From the NCBI GenBank assembly GCA_937967505.1, contig CALCJM010000166.1:1-64000 (forward strand): DNA of 64,000 bases. Reading direction: 5' to 3'. Source of the stretch: an uncultured Pirellulaceae bacterium. GTDB lineage: Bacteria; Planctomycetota; Planctomycetia; Pirellulales; Pirellulaceae. The position numbers and the translations under genes were made by a program. Below are positions 10,762 through 19,985 of this stretch, piece by piece. The first letter of the stretch is position 1. Every line of letters begins with the position of its first letter. The notes beneath the pieces are model-generated. The model saw only the letters and a list, made by a program, of their open reading frames with translations, searched no databases and was not told the DNA's origin.

Positions 10762-12852
10762 CTATTCTTGCACAAATACCTTTTTGAAGGTGCTTTGGAT
10801 CGCGTTGTTTTCATGTTCGTGCGCCGGGATCGTTTTCAGCACCAACCAGTACGCATCACGCGCGTCCAGCTCTTGATCAATCTCGTAGACCAGTTGCATA
10901 ATGCCGTTGCCCCTGATGCGTTTCCGTAAAGACTTTAGTTTCACCCGGGTGTCGGTGTTTTGCAGTTCGACAAACACATCCGCAGGTTGCCGTGACTCGT
11001 ACTCAACCTCGAAACCAATTTTTCCCGAACGTGGAATCGTATTCGGGAACGAGTGGGAAATGACACCGTCCTGCCTAGGGCTGCCCCATGGGTGGACATC
11101 GACACCTTTGAATCGCGCCAGACCTAATGAATCATTGTTGATCGAAGAAGCCGCCAGCCCCACGTAAAACGCCGACTTGAATGGAGCAGTTGTCTCACTA
11201 ATCTTCTCCCAGTTGCAATCGTTACTGGAGGAAATGTAGCAACTTACCGACCTGCCGCGTTTCTCCATTCGCAACCAGTAAGGTGCGCGCAGCTTCCGTT
11301 GGTGAAGCGTCTTGCTTACCTCGCCAACCCCCGGGCGAGTCTCGGATTTCAGTCCATCCCGGTTTGATATTGAAACCGATACAAACGCAGCGCTGGGGTC
11401 CAGCGATTCGCGTAGCATCAAACCAGCTTTCACGGGGTCTGCCGAAATATCCTGGGCCATCACCAAAACGGTCGCCGACACATCGCCTTGCATTTTTTGA
11501 TAGACGTACCGAAACGCATCTTCCGACTGATCCCAATCATTGCCGGTCGCCCTCACGCGAAACGTTTGAAACTGATCGTGGTAGCCAGTGTTTCCGGTCG
11601 TCGGTACTTTGCCCAAATCTCCCGATTGCCAGGGGGCCGGCGCTGGAGTCGCAGCTATCGCGCGATTCTCTTTTTCGACAACCGCGCGAATGTGTTTGTT
11701 AAATGCTGCTCCATCAAAGGGGACGATGACGATTTTGCTACCGTGATCGTCATCGCCCCGGTCCCTTCCCTTATGGACATCGATGACCGAAAAATTAAAA
11801 CATTTGACTAGGCCGTCTTCGGTATAGACCGTTGGGCGCTGCACCGTAGACCAGCGGTTTCGGACACCATCGGCGTAGCGAAAGATTTCTTTGTCTTTGT
11901 GAAAGGCAAGGCCCCGGTCAGTCCAATTGTGGATGCCGTCTTCAGAAGTCAGGTGATAGGTTGTGTCTTGCCCGTGAAAGTTAACCACGATGTGGTATAA
12001 CCCGTCGCTGTACCAAACCGTTGGGTCTTCCATTTTGTATTGAGGGATACTGGCGAGTCCCTTCCACGCTTTGTCTGCCAGAATTTTATAAGGCCCCAGA
12101 ATACCGTCGTCGCTGATCATCGGTGCGCAGTAACGCGCAATCAACATGTACCGTCCACCGGGGCGAATGATGATCATGACGTTGGCCATGTGCCCTACCG
12201 TACCGGCCCGGACAGCTCCATCGTTTAGCTCGTTGTAACGGGCCAACCCGCCGGGGAATCCATTGGGATCGACCTGTAATGGCCCAAGGTGTTCCCAGGG
12301 GCCAGTAGGCGAATCAGAAACGAACACGTTGCCGGGAGTTACCTCGCTGGAAATCATCGCATATCGCCCGTCATGCATGCGCAATCCGACGACGTTATGG
12401 CCGCTTCCCTGATTCCAGTGCGGCCAAGCCATCCCCAGGTCTTTATACGGCCCTAGGAGATTGTTGCTGACCGCGTGTATCCCTTTGGAACCTTTGTTCC
12501 ACCCTTTACTGTGCGGTAGGCTTTGACTCCAACGACTTGCGTATAAATGGTATTTTTGATCGTCGTCCTTGACAATCTTCCCGTCCCAATAGCACCAATT
12601 CTGCATGGTGGAATCCTCCAGACCATTATTGATGTCACGCGGTAAGACATTCTCGGTGCCCCAGATGTCACCGTGAACCAGACCATCGGTTGGCTCAACA
12701 GGCTGAAAAAAATCCACCAAGGATTTTTGACCGTTTTGACCGTCTAGGGGAGGCGCAACGCCGGGAGGTGGTTCCATCCCCGGCAGCGCAGAAGCGCAGA
12801 GGACAAAAATCAAAAATACGGTGACTGGTTTTGAGAGTGGGGAGTTCAACAT
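10762..12852 (-). CDS. Secreted beta-propeller glycoside hydrolase-like protein (GH43/32-like fold) with C-terminal concanavalin/DUF1349-like domain
   Basis: Signal peptide; KYHLYASRWSQSLPHSKGW, LGPYKDLGMAWPHWNQGSGHNVVG, PTGPWEHLG blade-like repeats; YHDQFQTFRVRATGNDWDQSEDAFRYVYQKMQGDVSATVLV region. Confidence 0.6.
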   Translation of the reverse strand: MLNSPLSKPVTVFLIFVLCASALPGMEPPPGVAPPLDGQNGQKSLVDFFQPVEPTDGLVHGDIWGTENVLPRDINNGLEDSTMQNWCYWDGKIVKDDDQKYHLYASRWSQSLPHSKGWNKGSKGIHAVSNNLLGPYKDLGMAWPHWNQGSGHNVVGLRMHDGRYAMISSEVTPGNVFVSDSPTGPWEHLGPLQVDPNGFPGGLARYNELNDGAVRAGTVGHMANVMIIIRPGGRYMLIARYCAPMISDDGILGPYKILADKAWKGLASIPQYKMEDPTVWYSDGLYHIVVNFHGQDTTYHLTSEDGIHNWTDRGLAFHKDKEIFRYADGVRNRWSTVQRPTVYTEDGLVKCFNFSVIDVHKGRDRGDDDHGSKIVIVPFDGAAFNKHIRAVVEKENRAIAATPAPAPWQSGDLGKVPTTGNTGYHDQFQTFRVRATGNDWDQSEDAFRYVYQKMQGDVSATVLVMAQDISADPVKAGLMLRESLDPSAAFVSVSISNRDGLKSETRPGVGEVSKTLHQRKLRAPYWLRMEKRGRSVSCYISSSNDCNWEKISETTAPFKSAFYVGLAASSINNDSLGLARFKGVDVHPWGSPRQDGVISHSFPNTIPRSGKIGFEVEYESRQPADVFVELQNTDTRVKLKSLRKRIRGNGIMQLVYEIDQELDARDAYWLVLKTIPAHEHENNAIQSTFKKVFVQE

Positions 12853-12857
12853 GCGGC

Positions 12858-14498
12858 CTACTTCCGTACCGGTGCGGGGACCTTGTCTTCGAAACGAATA
12901 CGAACGGGATATGCCAGTCCATACCCGGGTTTTTCGGGCATGTCAATTTCCATCCCTCTGGGCGTCGATTGCCAATGAAGTTCTTCATCGACGCCCAACA
13001 GGGACACGGATGTGATTTTTGACAGATCAGCCCCCGCGAGCGTTTTGATCACGGCCTTCTCTCCGGGCCAATCAAGAAATGTCGCGAAGAGGGTTATGTT
13101 TTCCTTGTCGCGCGTAAATCGAATATCATCTTTTGTCCCAATGTATTGCTTACGACCATGTTTGTCTTTTTCCGTCCAGCGTTTCCCCAGTTCTCCAAAT
13201 ACTTTGTAGGGGCGCGTCGCATAAATGGCTTCGCCACAAATCGTTAACCATTTCCCCAGTTCCCGCATCATCACTTTCTGATCTTCCGGAAATGTGCCAT
13301 CCGGTTTGGGGGCAAATGAGAGCATCAGGACACCGCGTTTGCTGACAATATCTACAAATTGATCGATGATTGTATTGGTAGGTTTGATCGCGACCCCGGG
13401 AACGAAGGACCAGTTGTGATCATCGTACACACAGTCATCGGTCTGCCAGACCATGTCGGCGATATCATCCATGCCGCCACGTTCGAAGTCGCGCACGGCA
13501 CCACCCTCAACCCACGTTTTCCAACCTTTGTAATTCAACACAACTTCGGGCGATTCGAAACTGCCCTTCCCGGCGTCGATTGCGCTGTTGTAGTAATGAG
13601 CGCCAAATTCTCTACGGCGCGACTCAAAAATTTCCAGATTCATTCCCCAGTCAAAGTAATACAGATCAGGCTGGTACAGATCGGCAAGCTCTTTCGTGCG
13701 TTCCAGCCAGCGATTGAGATCTCTTTCGCTTGGTGCCGATGCCGCACGAGAGCGTTTTATCCATTCCCGTCGCGGTTCGTCTGCATTGAATCGCATCTCC
13801 TGCGCCCCGGCCTGGATGACGGGATTCCCGTAGAGGTCCTGATTCGCAGGGTCCTTCGCATCGTATCCATTGATATGGTTCCATTGAAAAAATGTGCAGT
13901 TCCATGCGGTATGGTTGGACACGCCAAACTTTAGTCCCTTGCGGCGGGCTGCTTTGCACATCTCTCCCACGAGATCACGTTTGGGCCCCATGGCAACGGA
14001 GTTCCATTTTGACAATTTTGTATCCCACAGGCAAAAGGAGTCGTGGTGTGCTCCCATCATCGTGAAAAATTTTGCTCCACCTTCAACACATAAATCGGCC
14101 CATTGGTCCGCATCGAATTTTTCGGCTTTGAACATCGGAATGAATTCTTTGTATCCGAATTCACCGGGGTTCCCGTAAGTTTTCTGATGATGTTGATGGG
14201 TCGCCAGCCCCTGATTGTTGCGACTGCTTTGGCCTTCGTGACAGTACATCCAGCGCCCGTACCACTCGCCCGCATGGTCGCCCATGAAGGCTGGCACGGA
14301 ATAGACACCCCAATGCACCCAGAAGCCAAGTTTGGCATCTTCATACCATTCTGGAGCAGAATACTGCTGCAATGATTTCCAGTCGGCCTCGTAACGCTGA
14401 CCGTACAAACAACAGTCGGCAGAGAATACCAGTAACAACATGGTGATTCCAAGGACTATTCTGGCTACACTCATTTTAATTTCCACGGGTTCATCCAC
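12858..14498 (-). CDS. Alpha-L-fucosidase, GH29 family
   Basis: APEWYEDAKLGFWVHWGVYSVPAFMGDHAGEWYGRWMY, KFFTMMGAHHDSFCLWDTKLSKWNSVAMGPKRDLVGEM, DLYYFDWG; GH29-type motifs. Confidence 0.9.
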   Translation of the reverse strand: MDEPVEIKMSVARIVLGITMLLLVFSADCCLYGQRYEADWKSLQQYSAPEWYEDAKLGFWVHWGVYSVPAFMGDHAGEWYGRWMYCHEGQSSRNNQGLATHQHHQKTYGNPGEFGYKEFIPMFKAEKFDADQWADLCVEGGAKFFTMMGAHHDSFCLWDTKLSKWNSVAMGPKRDLVGEMCKAARRKGLKFGVSNHTAWNCTFFQWNHINGYDAKDPANQDLYGNPVIQAGAQEMRFNADEPRREWIKRSRAASAPSERDLNRWLERTKELADLYQPDLYYFDWGMNLEIFESRRREFGAHYYNSAIDAGKGSFESPEVVLNYKGWKTWVEGGAVRDFERGGMDDIADMVWQTDDCVYDDHNWSFVPGVAIKPTNTIIDQFVDIVSKRGVLMLSFAPKPDGTFPEDQKVMMRELGKWLTICGEAIYATRPYKVFGELGKRWTEKDKHGRKQYIGTKDDIRFTRDKENITLFATFLDWPGEKAVIKTLAGADLSKITSVSLLGVDEELHWQSTPRGMEIDMPEKPGYGLAYPVRIRFEDKVPAPVRK

Positions 14499-14960
14499 AG
14501 AGTTGTCGTAAAACAGAACTGCTGTAAAAAGCAGTTCACCTTGTATCGAGTATACCGAACTACTGTGGCATCCTCAGCCCTTCAATGACCGGGACCGCTA
14601 AAATTTACTGCAAAACCGGTGGCAAGAGGCCACAATGAGAGCTCGAAGGATTAAGCACACGTTTTGGGTGGCTTGAACGAGGCCCGCAGGCTTGAGATTA
14701 CCAAGCAAGAATCCGGGGTGGCATTGGGTTTGGACATGACGACATACGATGTCGATGATAGCTTGGTGCCCTTTTCAATTTTGCTGACGGTCAATGCGTG
14801 GATTAACCCTTACGCGCTTATTTGTAATCTGTTGTTGCAGGTCTGTTTGTTGGTGAGTATGGGTGAGTCAAAATTCCGTTCCCGGCACGAAACAGGCGAG
14901 ACGTATATTTTTCTGGAAAAAGTTCGACAGCTCCGGTATCCCTAGCACGACGTTATGTAA

Positions 14961-14996
14961 GATTCAGTTTTCCGATAGGATTCAGTTTTCCGATAG
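14961..14996 (+). repeat. Perfect tandem 18-bp duplication upstream of msrA
   Basis: GATTCAGTTTTCCGATAG at 14961-14978 and 14979-14996, ending 42 bp before ATG 15039. Confidence 0.9.
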
Positions 14997-15038
14997 ATAC
15001 CGGAATAATCCGGGACCAACTCCAGTGAAAGTTAACCC

Positions 15039-15719
15039 ATGATCCGAAATGATAACAAGTCGCCTGAATTAACCGATCAAGGTGTCGCATTGCCGGCGAT
15101 CGATCTTGTCGTACCCACAGGACTGCAGACGGCCACTTTTGCTCTTGGCTGATTCTGGGGCCCGGAAGCCCAGTTTGGGCCTATTGAAGGAATCTACCGT
15201 ACGCGCGTGGGCTACACCGGTGGCTCGACCACGGACCCGACCTACCGGAATATGAGCGATCATACCGAGGCCATGCAGGTTGATTTTGATCCTGAACAGA
15301 TCAGCTATGAGGCGCTTGCGAACCTGGTTTGGAAGTCCCATAACCCCTGTGCGACACCCTATAGCCGGCAGTATATGTCTGCGATCTGGTACCACGACGT
15401 ACAGCAACAAGCGATCGCGCAACGTCTGCGGGATGATTCAAATTTGCGCTTTGACGGAAGAGTTACGACACCGGTTCTGCCACTGACGCAATTCTATTTG
15501 GCCGAAAACTACCATCAAAAGTATCGGCTTCAGAGTAAACCCGCGTTGATGAAAATTTTTCACGTCATGTATCCATCGTTCGCAGACTTCAATAACTCGA
15601 CGACCGCCGCCCGCCTGAACGCTTTTGCCGCCGGCGACGGGACAAGGCGACTGTTTGAACAGGAAGTTGATCTATATGGATTCTCACGTGAACTGCTGGA
15701 AAGCACGTTGCGAATTTAG
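15039..15719 (+). CDS. msrA: Candidate selenocysteine-containing peptide-methionine (S)-S-oxide reductase MsrA, in-frame TGA at 15150-15152
   Basis: Reading through TGA gives MIRNDNKSPELTDQGVALPAIDLVVPTGLQTATFALG-[TGA][82 protein letters not shown]...; canonical MsrA reads FAGGCFWGPE, so TGA sits exactly at the catalytic Cys. ATG 15039, TGA 15150 and the 15207 ORF are all in the same frame. Confidence 0.82.
15155..15181 (+). promoter_or_regulatory. Candidate bacterial SECIS-like hairpin just 3' of the msrA TGA
   Basis: Competing 5-bp stems: CTGGG(15155-15159)/CCCAG(15169-15173); GGCCC(15159-15163)/GGGCC(15077+104 = 15177-15181) with loop starting GG; GCCCA(15168-15172)/TGGGC(15176-15180) with GTT loop starting 21 nt after TGA. 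Confidence 0.4.
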
Positions 15720-15801
15720 ACCATCGTCTGGTCCCCCGACGAAATTACGCTCGGGTGCTCTCACAGAACAGCAGAGTTGTACCGATCAGGAGCAAGGCGG
15801 A

Positions 15802-17394
15802 TCAGGAACTGCACGAAAGCATCGAACAACCGACCTTGTTCCGTGCCCACTCCGGACGTTTGGCAAACCACTGTTCGTTTTCGGGTTGTTCGTCATAGGG
15901 ACGTTTCAGCAGTTGATACAGCTGATCGGTCAGCGCGTTGTCCCCCGCAGTGGCTTTATCGATCGCCAGTTGTGCCATGTAGTTGCGGAGCACATATTTT
16001 GGATTGATGGCATTCATCGCAGCCGCGCGATCCGCATCGCTCTGATTGGTTTGACACAACCGGCACTGATATTCCCGAAACCAGTCCTGCCAGGCTGATG
16101 TCACCTCCTCCGGCAGTGGACCGGCGACGTAAAATGCATCTGCCACCGTTGCCAAAGCATCGGGCATTGCTTCGGAGGAACCGGATTGGGTGACATTGGC
16201 CAACAGTCTGAAGAAGATTGTCATGTCGGTCTCAGTCAGTTGGAGTGTCCGTTCCAGATTCGCGATCAGCCCATCATCGGCGCGGGTGACCATCGTCAGA
16301 CCGATCTTGGATCCCATCATCTGTCGGTATTCGACTTCGAACTGCGTCTGATAGTCTTTCAGTTCCTCCTCAAAAGGTGTTGCATCGTTGACTAGCGGAT
16401 ACAATGCGTTGGCCAGTTGTAATAAATTCCACAGGGCGATCTGCGGCTGGTGGCCATAGCGATACCGTCGGTGCTGACGGTCGGTTGTGTTGGGCGTCCA
16501 GTCGTGGTCATAACCTTCCAACCAACCGTACGGACCGAAGTCGATTGTCTCCCCATGAATCGACATATTGTCCGTATTCATTACGCCGTGCACAAATCCG
16601 ACGCGCTGCCAATGGATAACCATTTCCAGCGTCCGCCGAGAGACTTCCCGGAAAAACTGAACGTAAGCCCCGGTTTGACCAGTCACGTGATCGGGATTGA
16701 TGGTGATGTTCGGAAAATAGTGAAGGATCGTGTAATTGGCCAGACGGCGCAGGTTTTCAACCTCGCCGTTGGCAGCAAAGATCTGGAAATTACCAAAACG
16801 GATAAAACTGGGCGCGACGCGGCACACGACAGCCCCCGGTTCAAACGCCGCATTGCCGTCGTACATCATGTCCCGCATTACATCATCACCGGTTGCAATC
16901 AGAGACAGCGCACGGGTCGTCGGCACACCCAGATGAAACATGGCTTCACTGCAAAGATGTTCGCGCAACGATGACCGCAGCACCGCTAGGCCATCAGCGC
17001 TGCGCGAATAGGGGGTCTCGCCAGCCCCCTTCAGTTGCAGCGTCCATCGTTTCCCCAGATGCTCAACCTCACAGAGATTGATTGCCCGACCGTCTCCCAA
17101 CTGCCCGGCCCAACTGCCAAACTGATGTCCACCGTAGCACATTGCATAAGGTCGGGCTCCTACAGGAACGCACCCACCGCTGAAGGTTTCCACAAATTCG
17201 TCGCCGAGGATGTCGTCCTGCCGCAGGCCAATCATTTCCGCCACTTCCTCCGACACGTGCAGCAGCCGGGGCGCCGTGGGCTTCCGCGGGACTACAAACG
17301 AGTAGGCCGCCTGCAGCACCTGCCGGCGCTGGTTGGTCTGTAGCGGGTCCGCCGGAAGTTCCTGCCAGAAGTGATCGTCAAGTTTAAGTTTCAT
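15802..17394 (-). CDS. selO: SelO/YdiU family protein adenylyltransferase (Cys form)
   Basis: YAMCYGGHQFGSWAGQLGDGRAINLCEV, LQLKGAGETPYSRSADGLAVLRSSLREHLCSEAM; C-terminus GCSMLSCSS with TGC Cys codon. Confidence 0.93.
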   Translation of the reverse strand: MKLKLDDHFWQELPADPLQTNQRRQVLQAAYSFVVPRKPTAPRLLHVSEEVAEMIGLRQDDILGDEFVETFSGGCVPVGARPYAMCYGGHQFGSWAGQLGDGRAINLCEVEHLGKRWTLQLKGAGETPYSRSADGLAVLRSSLREHLCSEAMFHLGVPTTRALSLIATGDDVMRDMMYDGNAAFEPGAVVCRVAPSFIRFGNFQIFAANGEVENLRRLANYTILHYFPNITINPDHVTGQTGAYVQFFREVSRRTLEMVIHWQRVGFVHGVMNTDNMSIHGETIDFGPYGWLEGYDHDWTPNTTDRQHRRYRYGHQPQIALWNLLQLANALYPLVNDATPFEEELKDYQTQFEVEYRQMMGSKIGLTMVTRADDGLIANLERTLQLTETDMTIFFRLLANVTQSGSSEAMPDALATVADAFYVAGPLPEEVTSAWQDWFREYQCRLCQTNQSDADRAAAMNAINPKYVLRNYMAQLAIDKATAGDNALTDQLYQLLKRPYDEQPENEQWFAKRPEWARNKVGCSMLSCSS

Positions 17395-17597
17395 AGATGA
17401 TTCAACAGATTCGGTTGAACGGCAAACGCCTGATTCTAACAGGTTGGGCAGATCTTGATTGGAAACTGTATGAAAAAGCTTATCCTGTTCGGCAAAAATT
17501 CACTATTCTGCTGCGACCGGGCGCTGAATAAGATCCTGAAGGGGTTCCAAAACGAGGGGGGCCCAAACCAACGCCGAACTGATGAAAACCCGGTGTT

Positions 17598-19535
17598 TTA
17601 TTCGCGTTCAATGGACGCGCGGACCATGTCCATCCAGACGTCGCGCCGCATCATGGCCTGGCGGTGGGTATATTGCCTAGCTTCGATACTCTTTTGCAGT
17701 GCGGCAATATCCTGGGTGAAGTTACTGCGTGACAGGCCGTCCGAATGACAGCGCGCCGCCATTCGTTTGCCCAATGCTGGAGCGTAGTCTGCCACCAGAT
17801 CGTCGTCGGCACAGACAAAGAATTGGGACGATCCTGGTTGTCCCTGCCGTGCGGCCCTGCCGATCAACTGTCGGTCGATCCGCGCCGACAGGTTTGGGCT
17901 GTAGCCCAGCACATGCAGTCCACCAGCCTGAAGGGACCGAGCGTCGGGTTTGATGTCAGTGCCGCGTCCGGCCATGTTGGTGGCAATCGTGATTGCGCCA
18001 AAGCGCCCCGCCTCTTTAACAATTTCCGCTTCGTCACGATCCTGAACACCATTAAGTAGAACGGCATCGACGGACTGATCCGATAACGCATCATAAACCT
18101 GTCGGCTTTCCGCGATGGTACGGGTGCCGATCAGGATAGGTTGACCCGTTTTATGACGGCCAACGACCTCACGAACCACCGCTTTGACTTTGGCGTCGAG
18201 ATCTGCAAAAAACATCGTCGGCAAATTTTCGCGACGGCTGGGAAGATGGGTCGCAATGGTGACCGGAGGCATTTTGTAAATGCCTTTGAATTCATCAGCG
18301 ACCGAGGACGATGTGCCTGTCAGCCCTGAAAGATGGTCGTACATCAACAGATAACGCTGGCGTGAAATTTGGGCGACGCTCGGTGGAGTCGATTGAATGG
18401 TTACGCTCTCTTTGGCTTCCACCGCCTGGTGCAATCCATCCTGCCAAGTACGATCGGCAAAAATGCGCCCCGTGTTTTGGTCAACGATTTGTATTGCGCC
18501 CTTGCGCACGACATAATCGACGTCGCGCTGTAGTACGTGATGCGCCCGCAGTGCGTTTTTCACATAGATTCTCCACGGGCGTTCCAAACTCAACCCGTCC
18601 AAATTCTCGATGCGCTGATGAGCGCGCAAGTTGGCGTCATCGGTAACCTCGATCACTTTGTCGGGCAGCTGAATCGTAAAGTCATCGTCCCGCCGCAACT
18701 CGGCGGCCAGTTTTTTCGCGATTTCGAAAGGGCGCGCATCCTCCGCCTCACGCGCTGCGCCAGCGATCACCAGTGGCGTAACCGCTTCGTCGATCATCAC
18801 ACTGTCTGCTTCGTCGATGATCGCTGTATGGTGTTCCGGCTGTTGGCGCAGTGACTGTAAAATGTCGGTACCGGTGATGGCGTTGAGCGTCTTGACGCCC
18901 AAACGGCTCTGTCGGTTATCTCTCAGGTGAACCTGATCCCGCAAGTAGTCAAACCCGAACTGGTACCCGGGACCGTAGGTGATCTGTTTCTGGTAAGCGG
19001 CCTGAGTCGCTTGCAGGTCGTTTCCATCAGGAAGGATGCCGCAACTGAGCCCAAGAAAACCAAAAACGGGTGCCAGTTCTTCCAGGTCACGCGCCGCCAA
19101 ATAGGCGTTGGTGGTGGCAACGTGAACGGTGGGTGATGTCAACGAACAGAGTGCTGCGGTGGCTCCGGTGACCACCGTTTTTCCTTCGCCGGTCTGCATT
19201 TCGACAATCGCGCCCCCGGCACCCGACAGCAGCGCCAGAATCTGCACGTCGTGCAGCCGGAAGCCAAAGGTTCGCCGCACGGCTGACGCGATCAGCGCAC
19301 CGTACTGTATCTGCGCGTCGATACCGTGTCGTTGTTGTGCGGGTTTATCATGCCATTGTCGGGAACGTTCCAACAGCTGCGTTTCGGAGAATCCCTCGGC
19401 AGCATTTTCAAAATTGCGAAATCGCGCAACGTGGCGGCGATCTATTTTGGGCCGCCGCTTCAGCCACGACAGGATAGCAGGAGTGCGTGACGACCTAGGA
19501 GAAAACGCGCGCGATGTTACAATCGATTGGCTCAT
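17598..19535 (-). CDS. Truncated SecA-like ATPase (paralog 1)
   Basis: MQTGEGKTVVTGATAAL, TTNAYLAARD, YGPGYQFGFDYLRDQ, IIDEADSVMIDEAVTPLVIAG, NMAGRGTDIKP, QLIGRAARQGQPGSSQFF; ends ...SIEARQYTHRQAMMRRDVWMDMVRASIERE. Start MSQSIV at 19535 preferred to 19655. Confidence 0.88.
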   Translation of the reverse strand: MSQSIVTSRAFSPRSSRTPAILSWLKRRPKIDRRHVARFRNFENAAEGFSETQLLERSRQWHDKPAQQRHGIDAQIQYGALIASAVRRTFGFRLHDVQILALLSGAGGAIVEMQTGEGKTVVTGATAALCSLTSPTVHVATTNAYLAARDLEELAPVFGFLGLSCGILPDGNDLQATQAAYQKQITYGPGYQFGFDYLRDQVHLRDNRQSRLGVKTLNAITGTDILQSLRQQPEHHTAIIDEADSVMIDEAVTPLVIAGAAREAEDARPFEIAKKLAAELRRDDDFTIQLPDKVIEVTDDANLRAHQRIENLDGLSLERPWRIYVKNALRAHHVLQRDVDYVVRKGAIQIVDQNTGRIFADRTWQDGLHQAVEAKESVTIQSTPPSVAQISRQRYLLMYDHLSGLTGTSSSVADEFKGIYKMPPVTIATHLPSRRENLPTMFFADLDAKVKAVVREVVGRHKTGQPILIGTRTIAESRQVYDALSDQSVDAVLLNGVQDRDEAEIVKEAGRFGAITIATNMAGRGTDIKPDARSLQAGGLHVLGYSPNLSARIDRQLIGRAARQGQPGSSQFFVCADDDLVADYAPALGKRMAARCHSDGLSRSNFTQDIAALQKSIEARQYTHRQAMMRRDVWMDMVRASIERE

Positions 19536-19985
19536 AGGGAATGTTCGACAGGGGGATTCGATGGGGGGAAGGAAGGAGACGAAAAGAGCCTTGGAAGCCA
19601 ACCGTTGCCCGCACTGTTGGGCAGTTGTGTTGATGACGGTTGCCGCGCAAGTCACTAAAGTCAGACTTCCCTATGTAATTTCGGCAGAAGGCACAGGCGG
19701 GATTGACCGTGAGATGCAAACTCATTGTCGATGCCTATCTTGCCATCGTTGGTTTCCGCAAAAGATAGGCAACAGACGCTTTTTTCCCAATGGGTTGAAT
19801 TTACGGGTAAGTCGATTGGTAGGGTACGTCGGATCGGCGTTGGTCGTATGGCTCCACCAGTGTCAATCGTGAAGTCTGTGTTCCACCGACGCAGGGTCCG
19901 GGACATACCGCTTACTCTTTGGTTCGAAGGGTTGAGACTGCTTTAAACCTTATGGTGCATCTAGGCAACAGCGAATCAGCCAGTG

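Noticed and set aside
14664-14945. 93-aa ORF between the fucosidase and msrA
   Set aside because: No family signature or convincing start context; may be chance.
15207-15719. MsrA starting at Met 15207 as the true gene
   Set aside because: This start removes the FWG active-site region. In-frame sequence from ATG 15039 through TGA restores the complete MsrA N-terminus.
15802-17394. SelO as a second selenoprotein
   Set aside because: The relevant C-terminal codon is TGC (Cys); the TGA after SS is the expected stop position.
19562-19872. Possible small zinc-ribbon protein (CPHC ... CRCLSCHRW) on the plus strand
   Set aside because: Cys pairs are suggestive, but the ORF overlaps the upstream secA-like 1 region on the opposite strand, has no clear RBS, and no family was recognised. 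Left as unresolved.
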